A stretch of 64,000 bases of DNA from CAXSBA01 sp965277105 (lineage in GTDB: Bacteria; Spirochaetota; UBA12135; COTS27; CAXSBA01), in the NCBI GenBank assembly GCA_965277105.1, contig OZ255710.1:1116001-1180000 (forward strand), read 5' to 3'. The notes under the pieces are model-generated. The model was not told the origin of the DNA. It worked only from the letters and a program-made list of their open reading frames with translations, and did no database searches. Each line of letters starts with the position of its first letter. The stretch's first letter is position 1. The position numbers were made by a program, and so were the translations under genes. Positions 50,705 to 60,699 of the stretch are shown in pieces.

Positions 50705-52015
50705 TTATAAATTAAGCTTTTTATTTTTCCTTAAAAAGGCGGGGATCTCTAAATTATTTTTTTCGATTTCCTTAGGATAAGTGTCTCTAAGCTCCAACTC
50801 CACTTCTTCTAAGGGCTCGTTTAAAATTTGCTCAGGCTGACTCCGCAAAGGCTTGCTACCAACAGGTTTAGTCAAAACTGGGTCAGTAGAAAAAATATGC
50901 TCTTTATAATAATCTTCTTTTTCTTCTGCTTTTTGATCGGCAAAATTAGCTCTTTGTTCATTAACTTTTTCAAATGGATTAGCAAACTTTTCATTGATGG
51001 CACTATGAAGTTCGTTTTTAATTTTTTTCTCTTTAACGCCTGTATTATCAAAACCAGTAGCAATAACCGTTATCTTAATGTCATTACCAATATTCTCATC
51101 AAACAAAAAGCCATGGATGCACACAGCGTCTTTATCCACCTGCTCGGTTATACTATTGATGATTTCTACTGCTTTCCTTAAAGAAGTTTCCTTGCCGTGG
51201 GTTAGATTAACAAGTAGCCCCTTAGCACCTTGAATATTTCCATATTCTATCAAAGGGTTTTCAATTATTTTCCTAGTAGCTTCTTCGATAGAACTATCGT
51301 GCTGAAGCACGGCCATGCTCATAATAGCTGTCCCTTGATTTTTCATAATGGTTTTTACATCGGCAAAATCTACGTTGATGGAACCAGGAGAGTGGTTTAA
51401 AACCAAATCCGATATCCCCTTCACCCCATTCATCAAAACCGAATCTCCTGAAACAAAAGCATCAGCGATTGAGAGTTTTTCTTGGTCGAGATTTAGCAGA
51501 TTGTCATTAGAAATAAGGATAATGGTATCTACTTCTTTTTTTAATTCCGCAACCCCTGTTTCTGCCACTTCCATCCTTTTCCTTCCTTCAAAACTAAACG
51601 GCTTGGTTACTACAGCTACGGTTAAGATCTCTAAGCTTTTAGCTAATTTAGCAATAATCGGCGAAGCTCCCGTTCCCGTGCCACCCCCCATACCAGCTGT
51701 AAGGAAAATCATATTAGCCCCTTTTAAAACTTCTTTAATCTGCTCTATCTGCTCTTCGGCAGCTTCCCGGCCAATATCGGGGTTATAACCAGTGCCTAAT
51801 CCCTTGGTTACTTTTTCTCCAATTTGGATTTTAATATCTGCTTTAGAAGTCTGTAATGGTTGCAAATCCGTATTGATACAAATAAATTCCACCCCCCGCA
51901 TGCCACTTTCAATCATGCGGTCAACTGCGTTGCAGCCTCCACCACCTACGCCTACTACTTTAATTTTAGTTGGACTGCGAAGTTTTTGCTCTTCGATAAT
52001 ACTAAAGTTCTCCAT
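50705..52015 (-). CDS. ftsZ: Cell division protein FtsZ
   Basis: Tubulin-like GTPase forming the division ring, 436 residues. GTP-binding parts are VGVGGGGCNAVDRMI near 20-34, the GGGTGTG signature at 110-116 and the NVDFADVKTIM loop. After a variable linker comes the conserved C-terminal peptide EIPAFLRKNKKL, which binds FtsA. An AGGAGG-like site lies before the ATG. ftsA is 24 bases upstream. Confidence 0.97.
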   Translation of the reverse strand: MENFSIIEEQKLRSPTKIKVVGVGGGGCNAVDRMIESGMRGVEFICINTDLQPLQTSKADIKIQIGEKVTKGLGTGYNPDIGREAAEEQIEQIKEVLKGANMIFLTAGMGGGTGTGASPIIAKLAKSLEILTVAVVTKPFSFEGRKRMEVAETGVAELKKEVDTIILISNDNLLNLDQEKLSIADAFVSGDSVLMNGVKGISDLVLNHSPGSINVDFADVKTIMKNQGTAIMSMAVLQHDSSIEEATRKIIENPLIEYGNIQGAKGLLVNLTHGKETSLRKAVEIINSITEQVDKDAVCIHGFLFDENIGNDIKITVIATGFDNTGVKEKKIKNELHSAINEKFANPFEKVNEQRANFADQKAEEKEDYYKEHIFSTDPVLTKPVGSKPLRSQPEQILNEPLEEVELELRDTYPKEIEKNNLEIPAFLRKNKKLNL

Positions 52016-52039
52016 GTTTATTTTCCCTCCTGTTGTTTT

Positions 52040-53260
52040 TTATGTAAAAAACTTTTTAAAATAATTTTTTAGCTTACTAATTGGTTTTTTCTCGCTGAAA
52101 GTTCCCTCTTCTTTTTCTTCCACTTTTTCCATAACGGCGTAATGAATCAGTCCGAGTAAAGTAGCATAGCTGGGGGTTTCTACTTTGTCGTCCAAACCAC
52201 TAAGGTTTAAAGGAGTTCCTATTCGACAAGGATCGTTAAAAACCTTAGAAGCCAAATCATCTACGTTGCTTAACAAAGCCCCCCCGCCAGTTAATACTAA
52301 AACATTATTAAGTTCTTTAAAATTCTCGGCACTGTTTAAACTCTTTTGAGCTAAGGCAAAAATCTCTTCCATTCTCGCCTCGATAATACGACTAACAACT
52401 TTTTTAGAAACTTTAGCAGTCTTCTGATAAGATAAAAGATTAAAATCAATAATTTCATCATCAATAATCGATGACTCTAAGGCCACTCCGTGCTTGAGTT
52501 TGATTTCTTCAGCTACTTCTTCAGTGGTTTTTAAGCCATAAGCGAGATCTTTAGTGACATGATAACTCCCCACATTAATAGAGTCAATAAAACTAGCACT
52601 TTGCTGATGATAGTAAATAACACTAGTTTTTTCGTGCCCAATATGAAGCACGACTGCCCCACTTTTCTTCTCTTCGGGAGTCAGGACGGCTTCAGCAGTA
52701 GCGATGTTTTCATTAATGTAATCTTGAATTTGATAACCAGTTCTTTCAAAGATTTTTTGAAAATTCTCCAAATAACTTTGCAGGCAATCGATAAGGTACA
52801 CGTTGGTTTCTAACCTTACTCCATTAGCGCCCAAAGGCTCTTCAATAATCACCCCATCAATGCTAAAAGTAAGCGGAATATTGTGAATAATTTTCCGGTC
52901 AGGGGGAATGGAAATAGATTGAGATATTTCCATCACTCGTTCTATATCATAAAGATCAACTTCAAGGTTTTTTTCTACCGCAATCACCCCATTAGAATAC
53001 GTTCCCCGGCATATATTAGCCGGGACGTTGATATAAAAGCTATCGACTTCTCGCCCCGCCACGAGCTCGGCTTTTTCGATAACGCTGACGATGTTTTTGA
53101 TAGCTAATTCATTGTTAATAATTTGCCCTTGCTTAATGATACTACATTTTTTTTCACCAATACCAATAACTTGGATTTTATTACTTTCTTTTATAGCTAG
53201 GATACTTCTGATTTTAGTCGAACCAATGTCAATAGCCCCGATAATTTTTTTTTGTTCCAA
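52040..53260 (-). CDS. ftsA: Cell division protein FtsA
   Basis: Actin-like membrane tether of the Z ring, 406 residues. It has phosphate-1 GAIDIGSTKIRSILA at the N-terminus, a VVLHIGHEKTSVIYY-type phosphate-2 segment and adenosine motif LVLTGGGALLSNVDDLA. The C-terminal basic amphipathic helix (KPISKLKNYFKKFFT) is the membrane-binding end. Between ftsQ and ftsZ. Confidence 0.95.
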   Translation of the reverse strand: MEQKKIIGAIDIGSTKIRSILAIKESNKIQVIGIGEKKCSIIKQGQIINNELAIKNIVSVIEKAELVAGREVDSFYINVPANICRGTYSNGVIAVEKNLEVDLYDIERVMEISQSISIPPDRKIIHNIPLTFSIDGVIIEEPLGANGVRLETNVYLIDCLQSYLENFQKIFERTGYQIQDYINENIATAEAVLTPEEKKSGAVVLHIGHEKTSVIYYHQQSASFIDSINVGSYHVTKDLAYGLKTTEEVAEEIKLKHGVALESSIIDDEIIDFNLLSYQKTAKVSKKVVSRIIEARMEEIFALAQKSLNSAENFKELNNVLVLTGGGALLSNVDDLASKVFNDPCRIGTPLNLSGLDDKVETPSYATLLGLIHYAVMEKVEEKEEGTFSEKKPISKLKNYFKKFFT

Positions 53261-53313
53261 ATTTTATTAAACCTTAATTCTAAATTATACAATAGAACAT
53301 TATTTTTTTTTAA

Positions 53314-54060
53314 TTACAATTTATTTATCAAACTAAATTTAGTTAATTTACCCGTTAAATCAATATGATTAGCCGTTAATTTTTTTTCTTGATAATAAAG
53401 GTAGGCATAATAAACCCTTCGAAGTTTTTCTAAAGTTAATTCTCCCCCTAAATCAATAGTTAATTGTTTTCTTTTATCATGTAAGACAATATTATCCCCT
53501 AAGACAATATCGGAAAAGTAATTTTTTATATTTTTCTCGACTACTTCTAACTGCTCATAAAAACTAAAAAAATCCTTTACCATTTTTGTTTCCTTAGCAT
53601 ATTCTAAATTAGGAGCCGAGCTTACAATGATAAAGTTATTATAATAATTAATGTCTCTATCTTTAGCCACGAGAATGCCTTCTTCAGTAAAAGCACCTAA
53701 CTCACGCTTGGTTTTGATTAAAAAGCTAGGGATTTTTTCTTCAATTCGAATAACGATAGTGTCCGGCCAGTTTACTTTGATATTGACCTTTTCTATCCTA
53801 TCAATTGCTAAAAATGCTTTTTTTAATTTTGTTTGATTAATGGAAAGCAAATTGCTATCTTGACTAAGCCCTACTTTTTCAATGATTTTTGAGGAATTGC
53901 CATGAACTAACCCATAGATTTTTATTTTTTTTAGACGAAAATACACTTGATTTTCAAAAAAACTGTTCCCTAGCTTAATACCATAAAAGCCGGTTAATAA
54001 AAGCGAAAAAAGAAAAACTAGTTTGATAAATAATGGGAGTTTTTTAAAAAAAATAGGCAT
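53314..54060 (-). CDS. ftsQ: Cell division protein FtsQ/DivIB
   Basis: A 248-residue type II membrane protein linking early and late division proteins. A short basic N-terminus and one helix (about 10-30) are followed by a POTRA domain (VYFRLKKIKIYGLVHGN, then LSINQTKLKKAFLAIDRIEKVNIK and WPDTIVIRIEEKIPSFLI). The FtsQ-type C-terminal domain includes LRRVYYAYLYYQ. Sequence conservation is low in this family; its position before ftsA supports the call. The usual mur genes are not upstream. Confidence 0.85.
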   Translation of the reverse strand: MPIFFKKLPLFIKLVFLFSLLLTGFYGIKLGNSFFENQVYFRLKKIKIYGLVHGNSSKIIEKVGLSQDSNLLSINQTKLKKAFLAIDRIEKVNIKVNWPDTIVIRIEEKIPSFLIKTKRELGAFTEEGILVAKDRDINYYNNFIIVSSAPNLEYAKETKMVKDFFSFYEQLEVVEKNIKNYFSDIVLGDNIVLHDKRKQLTIDLGGELTLEKLRRVYYAYLYYQEKKLTANHIDLTGKLTKFSLINKL

Positions 54061-54134
54061 ATATAAATTGACGGAAATTTTTTATCGTTGCTTAGGTTTT
54101 TTTTAGAAAAATAAGATTGAGGCAACTTTAAGTT

Positions 54135-54899
54135 TTACCGTTTTTCCGCCCTCACCCTTAACCTTTTGTAATCAGCATGCCAACAATTTTTTTCATACAA
54201 AAAAGGTTTAGTTTTTTCCTCAATATAAGCAATTGCTTCTTTTAAAGTAGCTTGTTGAAAGTTATCAAAAAAAAATGAAGCGAACATCATAAGCCAATTT
54301 TCGAGCCCTCTTTCTCCTTGCTCCAATTCCGTAGGACGCTCAAAATAATCCATTTGATGGATGACAAACCCTTGTTTTTTTAAAATCTCTGTTAAATCTT
54401 CAGGGCTTAAAAATCGCCAAGGATTATTTTTTTTATTTTGGGGAAAATTAAAATACTCTAAAGCCTGATAAATACCCTCCAAAATAATTTTAATATTCCC
54501 TGCTCCTCCCATCTCAAAAATAAGCTCGCCTTTCGGTTTTAAAGTGCGCCAAATATTAGCCATAAGCTCTTCCGTTTCTTTAATCCAATGGAAAGTCGCA
54601 TTAGAAAAAACCACATCTACTTCCTCGTGAAAATCAATTTCCCTAATATCCCCCGCAGCAAAATTAATATTACCGTACTTCTCTTTTGCCTTTTTAATCA
54701 TATCTGCTGATTGGTCAATTCCTTTAACAGCAAAACCTAAATCCGCTATTTTTTTGGTCAGATCGCCAGTCCCACAGCCTAAATCAAGTAAAAGCTTACT
54801 TTCTCTACTAACAGGAAGTAAATCTAATAAAGGCGAGCCATAGCGAGAGACATAAGCATGTTTCTCGTCATAAAAATTTCCATCCCATTTTTTATTCAT
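54135..54899 (-). CDS. SAM-dependent methyltransferase (class I)
   Basis: A 254-residue cytoplasmic methyltransferase. Motif I LLLDLGCGTGDLTKKIAD near 34-51, motif II GIDQSADMIKKAKEKY, and DVVFSNATFHWIKE (motif IV) are all clear. The last with its FHW resembles trans-aconitate methyltransferases and related Methyltransf_11/25 enzymes. Substrate unknown. It lies between ung and ftsQ. Confidence 0.8.
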   Translation of the reverse strand: MNKKWDGNFYDEKHAYVSRYGSPLLDLLPVSRESKLLLDLGCGTGDLTKKIADLGFAVKGIDQSADMIKKAKEKYGNINFAAGDIREIDFHEEVDVVFSNATFHWIKETEELMANIWRTLKPKGELIFEMGGAGNIKIILEGIYQALEYFNFPQNKKNNPWRFLSPEDLTEILKKQGFVIHQMDYFERPTELEQGERGLENWLMMFASFFFDNFQQATLKEAIAYIEEKTKPFLYEKNCWHADYKRLRVRAEKR

Positions 54900-54927
54900 A
54901 AGAGTTGTGGCAATTTTCCTAGATTGC

Positions 54928-55608
54928 TTAAATTATTTTCCAATCAATGGGGGCTAAGCCTTTACTCGCTAAAAAATCATTTGCCTGTGAAAAGTGCTGG
55001 CAACCCAAAAAACCATAATGAGCAGAAAAAGGACTAGGGTGAGAAGCCTCTAACACCAAATGCTTTTCTGAAGAAATAAGTGATTTTTTACCAAGAGCAA
55101 ATTTTCCCCATAAAAGGAAAACTAAATTTTCTTTCTCTTTATTTAAAACGCTAATAGTTTTATCGGTAAACCTTTCCCATCCTTGCTCTTTGTGAGAAGA
55201 TGGATGATTTTTTCTAACCGATAAAACGCTATTTAAGAGAAAAACTCCCTGCTTCGCCCAAGCAGTTAGCTCCCCATGCGGGAAAGGGGTAGTGAATGAA
55301 AAATTATTAGAAATTTCTTTAAAAATATTAGCTAAAGAAGGGGGTATCGGAGTTCCTTTCTGAACCGAGAAAGACAGGCCATGAGCTTGCCCGGGGTTGT
55401 GGTAAGGATCCTGCCCAATAATAACGACTTTCACCTCGGAAAAAGGAGTACAAAAAAAAGCATTAAAAAGATTTTTCATACTAGGATAAATCACCTGGCT
55501 TTTTAATTCCTGCTTCAAGAAAACCCTTAGGTTAGCCATATATTCTTTATCGAACTCTCCTTTTAAGTATTTTTGCCAATCTCCTGGGAGCGGATTTTTC
55601 GAGCTCAT
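54928..55608 (-). CDS. ung: Uracil-DNA glycosylase
   Basis: Removes uracil from DNA to start base excision repair. The 226-residue protein has the catalytic GQDPYHNPGQAHGLSFS motif (catalytic Asp) and the C-terminal HPSPFSAHYGFLGCQHFS with the catalytic His; VFLLNSVLSVRKNHPSSHKEQGWERFT-like sequence lies between. Family 1 UDG without missing residues. Its start overlaps the helicase gene by four bases. Confidence 0.96.
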   Translation of the reverse strand: MSSKNPLPGDWQKYLKGEFDKEYMANLRVFLKQELKSQVIYPSMKNLFNAFFCTPFSEVKVVIIGQDPYHNPGQAHGLSFSVQKGTPIPPSLANIFKEISNNFSFTTPFPHGELTAWAKQGVFLLNSVLSVRKNHPSSHKEQGWERFTDKTISVLNKEKENLVFLLWGKFALGKKSLISSEKHLVLEASHPSPFSAHYGFLGCQHFSQANDFLASKGLAPIDWKII

Positions 55609-57617
55609 TTTTTAAGCATTGCTTTTAGCATAGCAAAACCTTTTTCTTTACCGGCAATAGTATTACTTTCTTCTTGCAAATCAACTGAAAAGTTTTTACT
55701 TTTTTGAGAATTAACAATGATATGGCTAGCTGGGAGATCTTTAAGAAAAGGAGAAGGTTTTTTAGTAATGGTTTTTTTATGGATTTTTCTCGTAAGCGCA
55801 TAAGACAAAAAACACTCTTTTTTAGCCCGAGTAAGGGCAACATAAAAGAGCCTCCTCTCCTCTTCTTCATTAATTTCGTTGGTTTCTTGATGGTAATAGG
55901 GGATAAGGTCTTCTTCCAAACCTACTAAATAAACATAGTCAAACTCTAAGCCTTTGGCTGCGTGCATAGTCATAAGATTAACCTCTTGGTTAGGCGATTC
56001 TAAAGCATCTTCTTCGTTATTCAAATTTAAAGTCAAGTGTAGGAGAAACTTTTGAAAGGTGTAATCTTTTTTTTTTTTGCTTGTTTTTTTTATAAGGTTG
56101 ATAAAAGTTTCAATTCTTAATCTTTTTATTTTTTTAACTTCTACTTCTTCTTTTAGAAGATTAAGATAATCAAAGTACTCGCTGTCATCTAAATACTTTC
56201 TAAATATTTCTGCTAGGTTTCCAGTGGATTTTTGGTAATTGGCAATGAGATTTAAAAAATAATCAATTTGCTTTATTTCTTCTTGGTTTAATTTTTTCCT
56301 AAACGCGTCACTGGTAATAATTTCACTAATTTTTTTATCTGATTTTAAAACAGCCTCCCGCAGAAAAGCAATATTTTTTTCCCTTATCCTTCTTTCAGGG
56401 GTGAGATTAATAACCCTAAGGAAAGCCAGACTATCATCAAGATTAACCAAAAGTTTTCCATAAGCCATAATGTCCTTTATTTCTTTTCTCTCAAAAAAAC
56501 CTTTTTTCCCAAAAACCTTATAAGGGATTCTATCCTCTAAAAAAGTTGCTTCCAATAAATTGCTTTGCTTTTTTGTGCGATAAAGAACTGCGATACTGGA
56601 ATAGTTAATATTGTGCTTAAACTTTTTAAACTGAATGGATTCAGCTATAAATTTCGCTTCCGCTTTTTCGTCTAAAAGCTCGTTAAGGGTAATTTTTTTA
56701 TCCGACGAAAGATTAGAAAACAAATTCTTTTTTCGTCGATTATGATTTTTTTTAATAAACTGATTAGCTAACTCAATAAGATTTTTCGTAGAGCGAAAAT
56801 TTTCTTCTAAAGCGACTATTTTCGCTTGGGGGAAATCCTTTTCGAAATTTAAAATATTTTTAATATTGGCCCCCCGCCAAGAATAGATTGACTGGTCGTC
56901 ATCCCCCACTACTACTAAATTTTTTTCTTCGCCTAAGAGTAGTTTCAATAACTCGTATTGTAAAACATTGGTATCTTGAAATTCATCTACCATGATAAAG
57001 CGATACATGCTTTGTAGTTTCTCTCTTAATTCTTTATCTTTTTTTAATAACTGATAAGGGACTAAAAGAAGGTCATCAAAATCAAAAGAATTATAATTTC
57101 GCAAGAAATTTTGATAACGATGATAAACCCCACTTACATCTAAATCTAGAGAAGAGTTTTTTACTTCCCCAAAATTATTTTTGGCTTTACTTAGGACTTC
57201 TATAATTTTATTAATTAGCTTGCTATCAAAAGTAATTTTTTTTTCTTTTAAAATATTACTAATAATCTCTCGTTGTTCGGAAGAACCCACAATAGTGAAA
57301 TTGGGCAGATAATCAATAGCTTTAATGTTTTTCCTGATCACCTCTAAGCCAAAGGAATGAAAGGTAGTGGTGAAAATATTTTTCTTTTCCGGGATATAAT
57401 CCTCACAAGCATTTTTAATCCTGCTTCTCATTTCCCCAGCTGCTTTTTGAGTAAAGGTTAGATTAAGGATGTTTTTATAAGGAATCCCTTTTTCTAATAA
57501 ATACTGATTGCGGAATTTAATCACTCGAGTTTTTCCACTCCCGGCCCCAGCTAAAATTAAAAGTGGTCCGGTTAAATGCCTAACGGCTTGTTTTTGTTGA
57601 TTGGTTAAAAGACTCAT
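55605..57617 (-). CDS. UvrD/PcrA/Rep-family DNA helicase
   Basis: Superfamily 1A 3'-5' helicase for repair and replication-fork clearance. The preferred start is ATG 57617 (MSLLTNQQKQAVRH), giving 670 residues; the open frame runs 11 codons further into argS. Motifs: Q motif LTNQQKQAV, Walker A GAGSGKT, FHSFGLEVIR, VDEFQDTN, GDDDQSIYSWRGA, LEENFRS, LMTMHAAKGLEFDYV and FYVALTRAKK. Complete. Coupled to ung downstream. Which of the three subtypes it is cannot be told with confidence. Confidence 0.93.
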   Translation of the reverse strand: MSLLTNQQKQAVRHLTGPLLILAGAGSGKTRVIKFRNQYLLEKGIPYKNILNLTFTQKAAGEMRSRIKNACEDYIPEKKNIFTTTFHSFGLEVIRKNIKAIDYLPNFTIVGSSEQREIISNILKEKKITFDSKLINKIIEVLSKAKNNFGEVKNSSLDLDVSGVYHRYQNFLRNYNSFDFDDLLLVPYQLLKKDKELREKLQSMYRFIMVDEFQDTNVLQYELLKLLLGEEKNLVVVGDDDQSIYSWRGANIKNILNFEKDFPQAKIVALEENFRSTKNLIELANQFIKKNHNRRKKNLFSNLSSDKKITLNELLDEKAEAKFIAESIQFKKFKHNINYSSIAVLYRTKKQSNLLEATFLEDRIPYKVFGKKGFFERKEIKDIMAYGKLLVNLDDSLAFLRVINLTPERRIREKNIAFLREAVLKSDKKISEIITSDAFRKKLNQEEIKQIDYFLNLIANYQKSTGNLAEIFRKYLDDSEYFDYLNLLKEEVEVKKIKRLRIETFINLIKKTSKKKKDYTFQKFLLHLTLNLNNEEDALESPNQEVNLMTMHAAKGLEFDYVYLVGLEEDLIPYYHQETNEINEEEERRLFYVALTRAKKECFLSYALTRKIHKKTITKKPSPFLKDLPASHIIVNSQKSKNFSVDLQEESNTIAGKEKGFAMLKAMLKK

Positions 57618-57627
57618 AGCTCTTAAC

Positions 57628-59229
57628 CTACATTTGATTTTTTGGCTCAATGGCTAAAAGCCCTAAGCCCTTAGCGATAATTTTTCTGATTAATAATAAA
57701 ACCGCTAATGTACTTTGGGAAAACTTTAGTTCTTCTTCCGTACTTTTTTTAAGGAAAGGCATTTCATTATAAAGTTTATGAAACTGCTCAGATAATTTAT
57801 AAATATAATTATTCAATCGATGGACTTCAAAAGTTTTAGTGATGGCGACAATTTCATTATAAAACTCTAGAAGATGAATAATCAAATGATTCAAAGTCGG
57901 CTGAGCGAAAATCTTCTCTTCTAACTTTTCTACGGGAGCTGGCAAAATACCTTGCTCCTTGGCTTTAGCTAAAACCGAGCAAATTCTAGCATGGGCATAC
58001 TGGATATAATAAACCGGATTTTCTAAAGATTGCTTTTTAGCAATAGCAAAATCAAATTCCAAAGGAGTATTAATGTGGCGCATGGAAAAAAAGTAATTCA
58101 CTACATCTACGGGGATTTCTTCTAAAAGCTCATCAAGGGTAATAAAAGTTCCATCGCGCTTAGACATTTTCAAGTTTTCTTTTCCCTGTTTTAATAAAAC
58201 ATTTTGCCCAATTAACACCATCAAAGGAGTTTTATCTTCACTTAAAATACTCACCGCATTTTTAATTCTTTTCACATAGCCATGATGATCAGCACCTAAT
58301 AAATCAATTAAAAGATTGTAACCCCTATTCACCTTATCGAAATGATAAACAATGTCTACGGCAAAATAGGTGTAGTTCCCATCTGACTTGATAAGCACTC
58401 GGTCTTTTTCATCTTCTTTTAAAGTAGAGCGAAACCATAAGGCGTCGTCCTGCCAATAAGCCAAATCCTTAGAAACTAAAAAATCTAAAACACTTTTAAT
58501 TTTATTATCTCGATGAAGACTCTTTTCGCTAAAAAAATAATCATGCTGGACTTTTAGTTTTTTTAAGGTATTTTTTTGTTGATTAATTAAATCGGCAACT
58601 ACGTCTAAATTATTGTTTTGATACTTTTTTAAATAATCCCCATGATAACCATCTTCCGGTATAGGCGTTTTTTCTCGAATGGCTTTTACTGTTTTTAAGA
58701 GATTTTCTATTTGCTTACCCGCATCGTTAATGTAAAACTCTCCTTCCATTTGATGCCCGGCATAATTAAAAATATTTTGCAGGACATTACCCACCACCGC
58801 CCATCTCCCATGCCCAATATGAAGAGGCCCGGTCGGGTTAGCTGAAACGTATTCGATAAGGATTTTTTGGGGATTTTCATTGGTTATTTTTTCTAAAGGG
58901 TCATCCCATAATTCTTTTAGTTTTTTTTTTTTAATATCATGATTAACACTAAAATTAATAAACCCCGGGGGGACTACTTCTATAGTAGCGAATAAGGGAT
59001 TTTTTTTAATTAGCTCATAAATTTCTTGGGCTAACTGATAAGGACTCTTATTTGAATAAAAAGGCTTTAAAGCAAAACTTATTTTAAGGGTGTATTCCCC
59101 AAATTCTTTTTCAGTTGGGGAAATAGTTTCTACTAGTTTTTTTTGAAAATCCAGACCGCTGAGAAAATTTTTTTTGAAAACCTTTAAATCTCGAATAAGG
59201 TTTTGGGCAATGGCATGCTTAACCGACAC
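57628..59229 (-). CDS. argS: Arginyl-tRNA synthetase
   Basis: Class I aminoacyl-tRNA synthetase, 533 residues. An N-terminal Add-1 domain is followed by VSANPTGPLHIGHGRWAVVGN (HIGH motif), LLGADHHGYVKRI and the KMSKR form of the KMSKS loop. A helical DALR anticodon-binding domain includes YYIQYAHARICSVLAKA. The C-terminus (LLAIEPKNQM) is shorter than the usual ~550-580. The gene lies seven bases after the YaaR gene. Confidence 0.96.
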   Translation of the reverse strand: MSVKHAIAQNLIRDLKVFKKNFLSGLDFQKKLVETISPTEKEFGEYTLKISFALKPFYSNKSPYQLAQEIYELIKKNPLFATIEVVPPGFINFSVNHDIKKKKLKELWDDPLEKITNENPQKILIEYVSANPTGPLHIGHGRWAVVGNVLQNIFNYAGHQMEGEFYINDAGKQIENLLKTVKAIREKTPIPEDGYHGDYLKKYQNNNLDVVADLINQQKNTLKKLKVQHDYFFSEKSLHRDNKIKSVLDFLVSKDLAYWQDDALWFRSTLKEDEKDRVLIKSDGNYTYFAVDIVYHFDKVNRGYNLLIDLLGADHHGYVKRIKNAVSILSEDKTPLMVLIGQNVLLKQGKENLKMSKRDGTFITLDELLEEIPVDVVNYFFSMRHINTPLEFDFAIAKKQSLENPVYYIQYAHARICSVLAKAKEQGILPAPVEKLEEKIFAQPTLNHLIIHLLEFYNEIVAITKTFEVHRLNNYIYKLSEQFHKLYNEMPFLKKSTEEELKFSQSTLAVLLLIRKIIAKGLGLLAIEPKNQM

Positions 59230-59236
59230 TTTGCTT

Positions 59237-59698
59237 TTAAGTTAAATGCTCTAAAAGGATGCCTTTGATTTTGACAATTTTTGCTGCTATGGAAAAGTTA
59301 TTTTTTTGCTCTTGACTTATTAAAGAAAGCAAGGAATTCAATTCAACATTAACTACTTTGATTAAATGAAATTCTTTCTGGGTAAAGTTTTTTTTATCAA
59401 TGGAAGTAATTTTTTTTAACTGATAAATATCGCGGGTGAGACTTTTAAATATTTTCTCGACAATCATTTTGTAATGCGTAAAACTTTTTAAAGAAGGAGC
59501 ATTTTTTAATTCTTCTCCCGAGCTATTAAGCTCGCTAATTAACAACTGAATATTATTAACTTCTGAAGAAGGTTCTTCTATTTTTTTTTCATTATTTAAA
59601 AAATCAACAAAATTAGAACGAGAACCTTTAGAAGAAATTGCTTTTTTTCTAAAAAATGTTTTTTTATTATTGGTTAGAGAACTAATTTTTTCTATCAT
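59237..59698 (-). CDS. YaaR family (DUF327) protein
   Basis: A 153-residue helical protein. After a basic, variable N-terminus, the ELNSSGEELKNAPSLKSFTHYKMIVEKIFKSL and FHLIKVVNVELNSLLSLI stretches match the YaaR/DUF327 pattern, found in Gram-positives and spirochaetes. Its function is not established; some members lie near flagellar genes. It sits between the M23 peptidase and argS. Confidence 0.72.
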   Translation of the reverse strand: MIEKISSLTNNKKTFFRKKAISSKGSRSNFVDFLNNEKKIEEPSSEVNNIQLLISELNSSGEELKNAPSLKSFTHYKMIVEKIFKSLTRDIYQLKKITSIDKKNFTQKEFHLIKVVNVELNSLLSLISQEQKNNFSIAAKIVKIKGILLEHLT

Positions 59699-59720
59699 TG
59701 GAATTTAAGGAAAAATTTTT

Positions 59721-60671
59721 CTAAAAACGAGCAATAATGTAAGGCCAAGGATCTTGATACTTACTCCCAATTTTTACTTCATAGTGGATGTGGAAACCAG
59801 TGGATCTCCCGGTGTTTCCTACTAGAGCAATCGTTTCACCTTTCTTTACTTTTTGATTAGTCTTAACTAAATTTTTAGAATTATGCGCATAAACGCTTTT
59901 AAAGTTGAAAGCATGGTTAATCATTACAATATTGCCATAACCATTTTTAGTTCCCGAAAAAGTAACCACCCCATTAGCAGTAGCAATAATCTCAGTATTA
60001 GGGTAAGCGGCTATATCAACTCCATAATGAAACTCTATCTCTTCAGGGTCAAAGGGGGATTGCCTTATCCCGAAACCAGAAGTTCGGTAACCACTATTAT
60101 TTTTCAAAGGCCAGCCCATCGGAATTTTTTTAATAAACCCACTTTTGACAACGTTAAACTTTTCTAAAAGCTCAAAACTAGTGATGTCGTTATTCACATT
60201 TTTAAAAGACTTTTCTAATTCTTGATATAGCGGAAGTATTTCATCGTTCAGTTCATTATTTTGATTTAAAAATAAGTCTAGCTGCTCTTCAGCAAACCAA
60301 TTATTATTTAAAGAAAAAAAACTAGCGTCTTTTGCCCCTATTTTTGATAAAATCAACTGGACTTCCTCATCGTGGTCCGTTCGATAATCTTTAATGTCTT
60401 GATAAAAATTTTCTATTTTTAAAAGCCGAGCAGCATGCGCTTCATGAGTTTTTTCTTCTGCAACTAAACTAGTTTGAATGTTTTTTCTGTCAATAAAAAA
60501 ACTAAGGGTAATAGGTATGGTAAAACTAAAAAAAACTAAAAAAATCAATAATATTTTATAAGGCACTTTTTTTTTATACACACTATAACGAGGAGAAATA
60601 ATAATAACTGAAAAGGCATTGCGAAAATAATGAAAAAAAAGTTTTATTTTATTTAATAATAGATGAAACAT
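59721..60671 (-). CDS. M23 family metallopeptidase, membrane-anchored
   Basis: A 316-residue periplasmic protein held by one N-terminal helix (about 35-58). A short coiled coil (about 65-175) follows, then the LytM-type domain with HYGVDIAA (zinc His and Asp), NGVVTFSGTKNGYGNIVMINH and GFHIHYEVK (HxH). The metal ligands are present, so it is likely an active peptidoglycan endopeptidase or cell separation factor rather than a degenerate activator. It precedes the YaaR gene by 22 bases. Confidence 0.92.
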   Translation of the reverse strand: MFHLLLNKIKLFFHYFRNAFSVIIISPRYSVYKKKVPYKILLIFLVFFSFTIPITLSFFIDRKNIQTSLVAEEKTHEAHAARLLKIENFYQDIKDYRTDHDEEVQLILSKIGAKDASFFSLNNNWFAEEQLDLFLNQNNELNDEILPLYQELEKSFKNVNNDITSFELLEKFNVVKSGFIKKIPMGWPLKNNSGYRTSGFGIRQSPFDPEEIEFHYGVDIAAYPNTEIIATANGVVTFSGTKNGYGNIVMINHAFNFKSVYAHNSKNLVKTNQKVKKGETIALVGNTGRSTGFHIHYEVKIGSKYQDPWPYIIARF

Positions 60672-60699
60672 AGTAAAAGATAAGTAAGTAAGTACGTTT

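Noticed and set aside
54066..54130. Hairpin GTTGC...GCAAC between the methyltransferase gene and ftsQ
   Set aside because: Only five base pairs are continuous, with a long mismatched loop; too weak to call a terminator.
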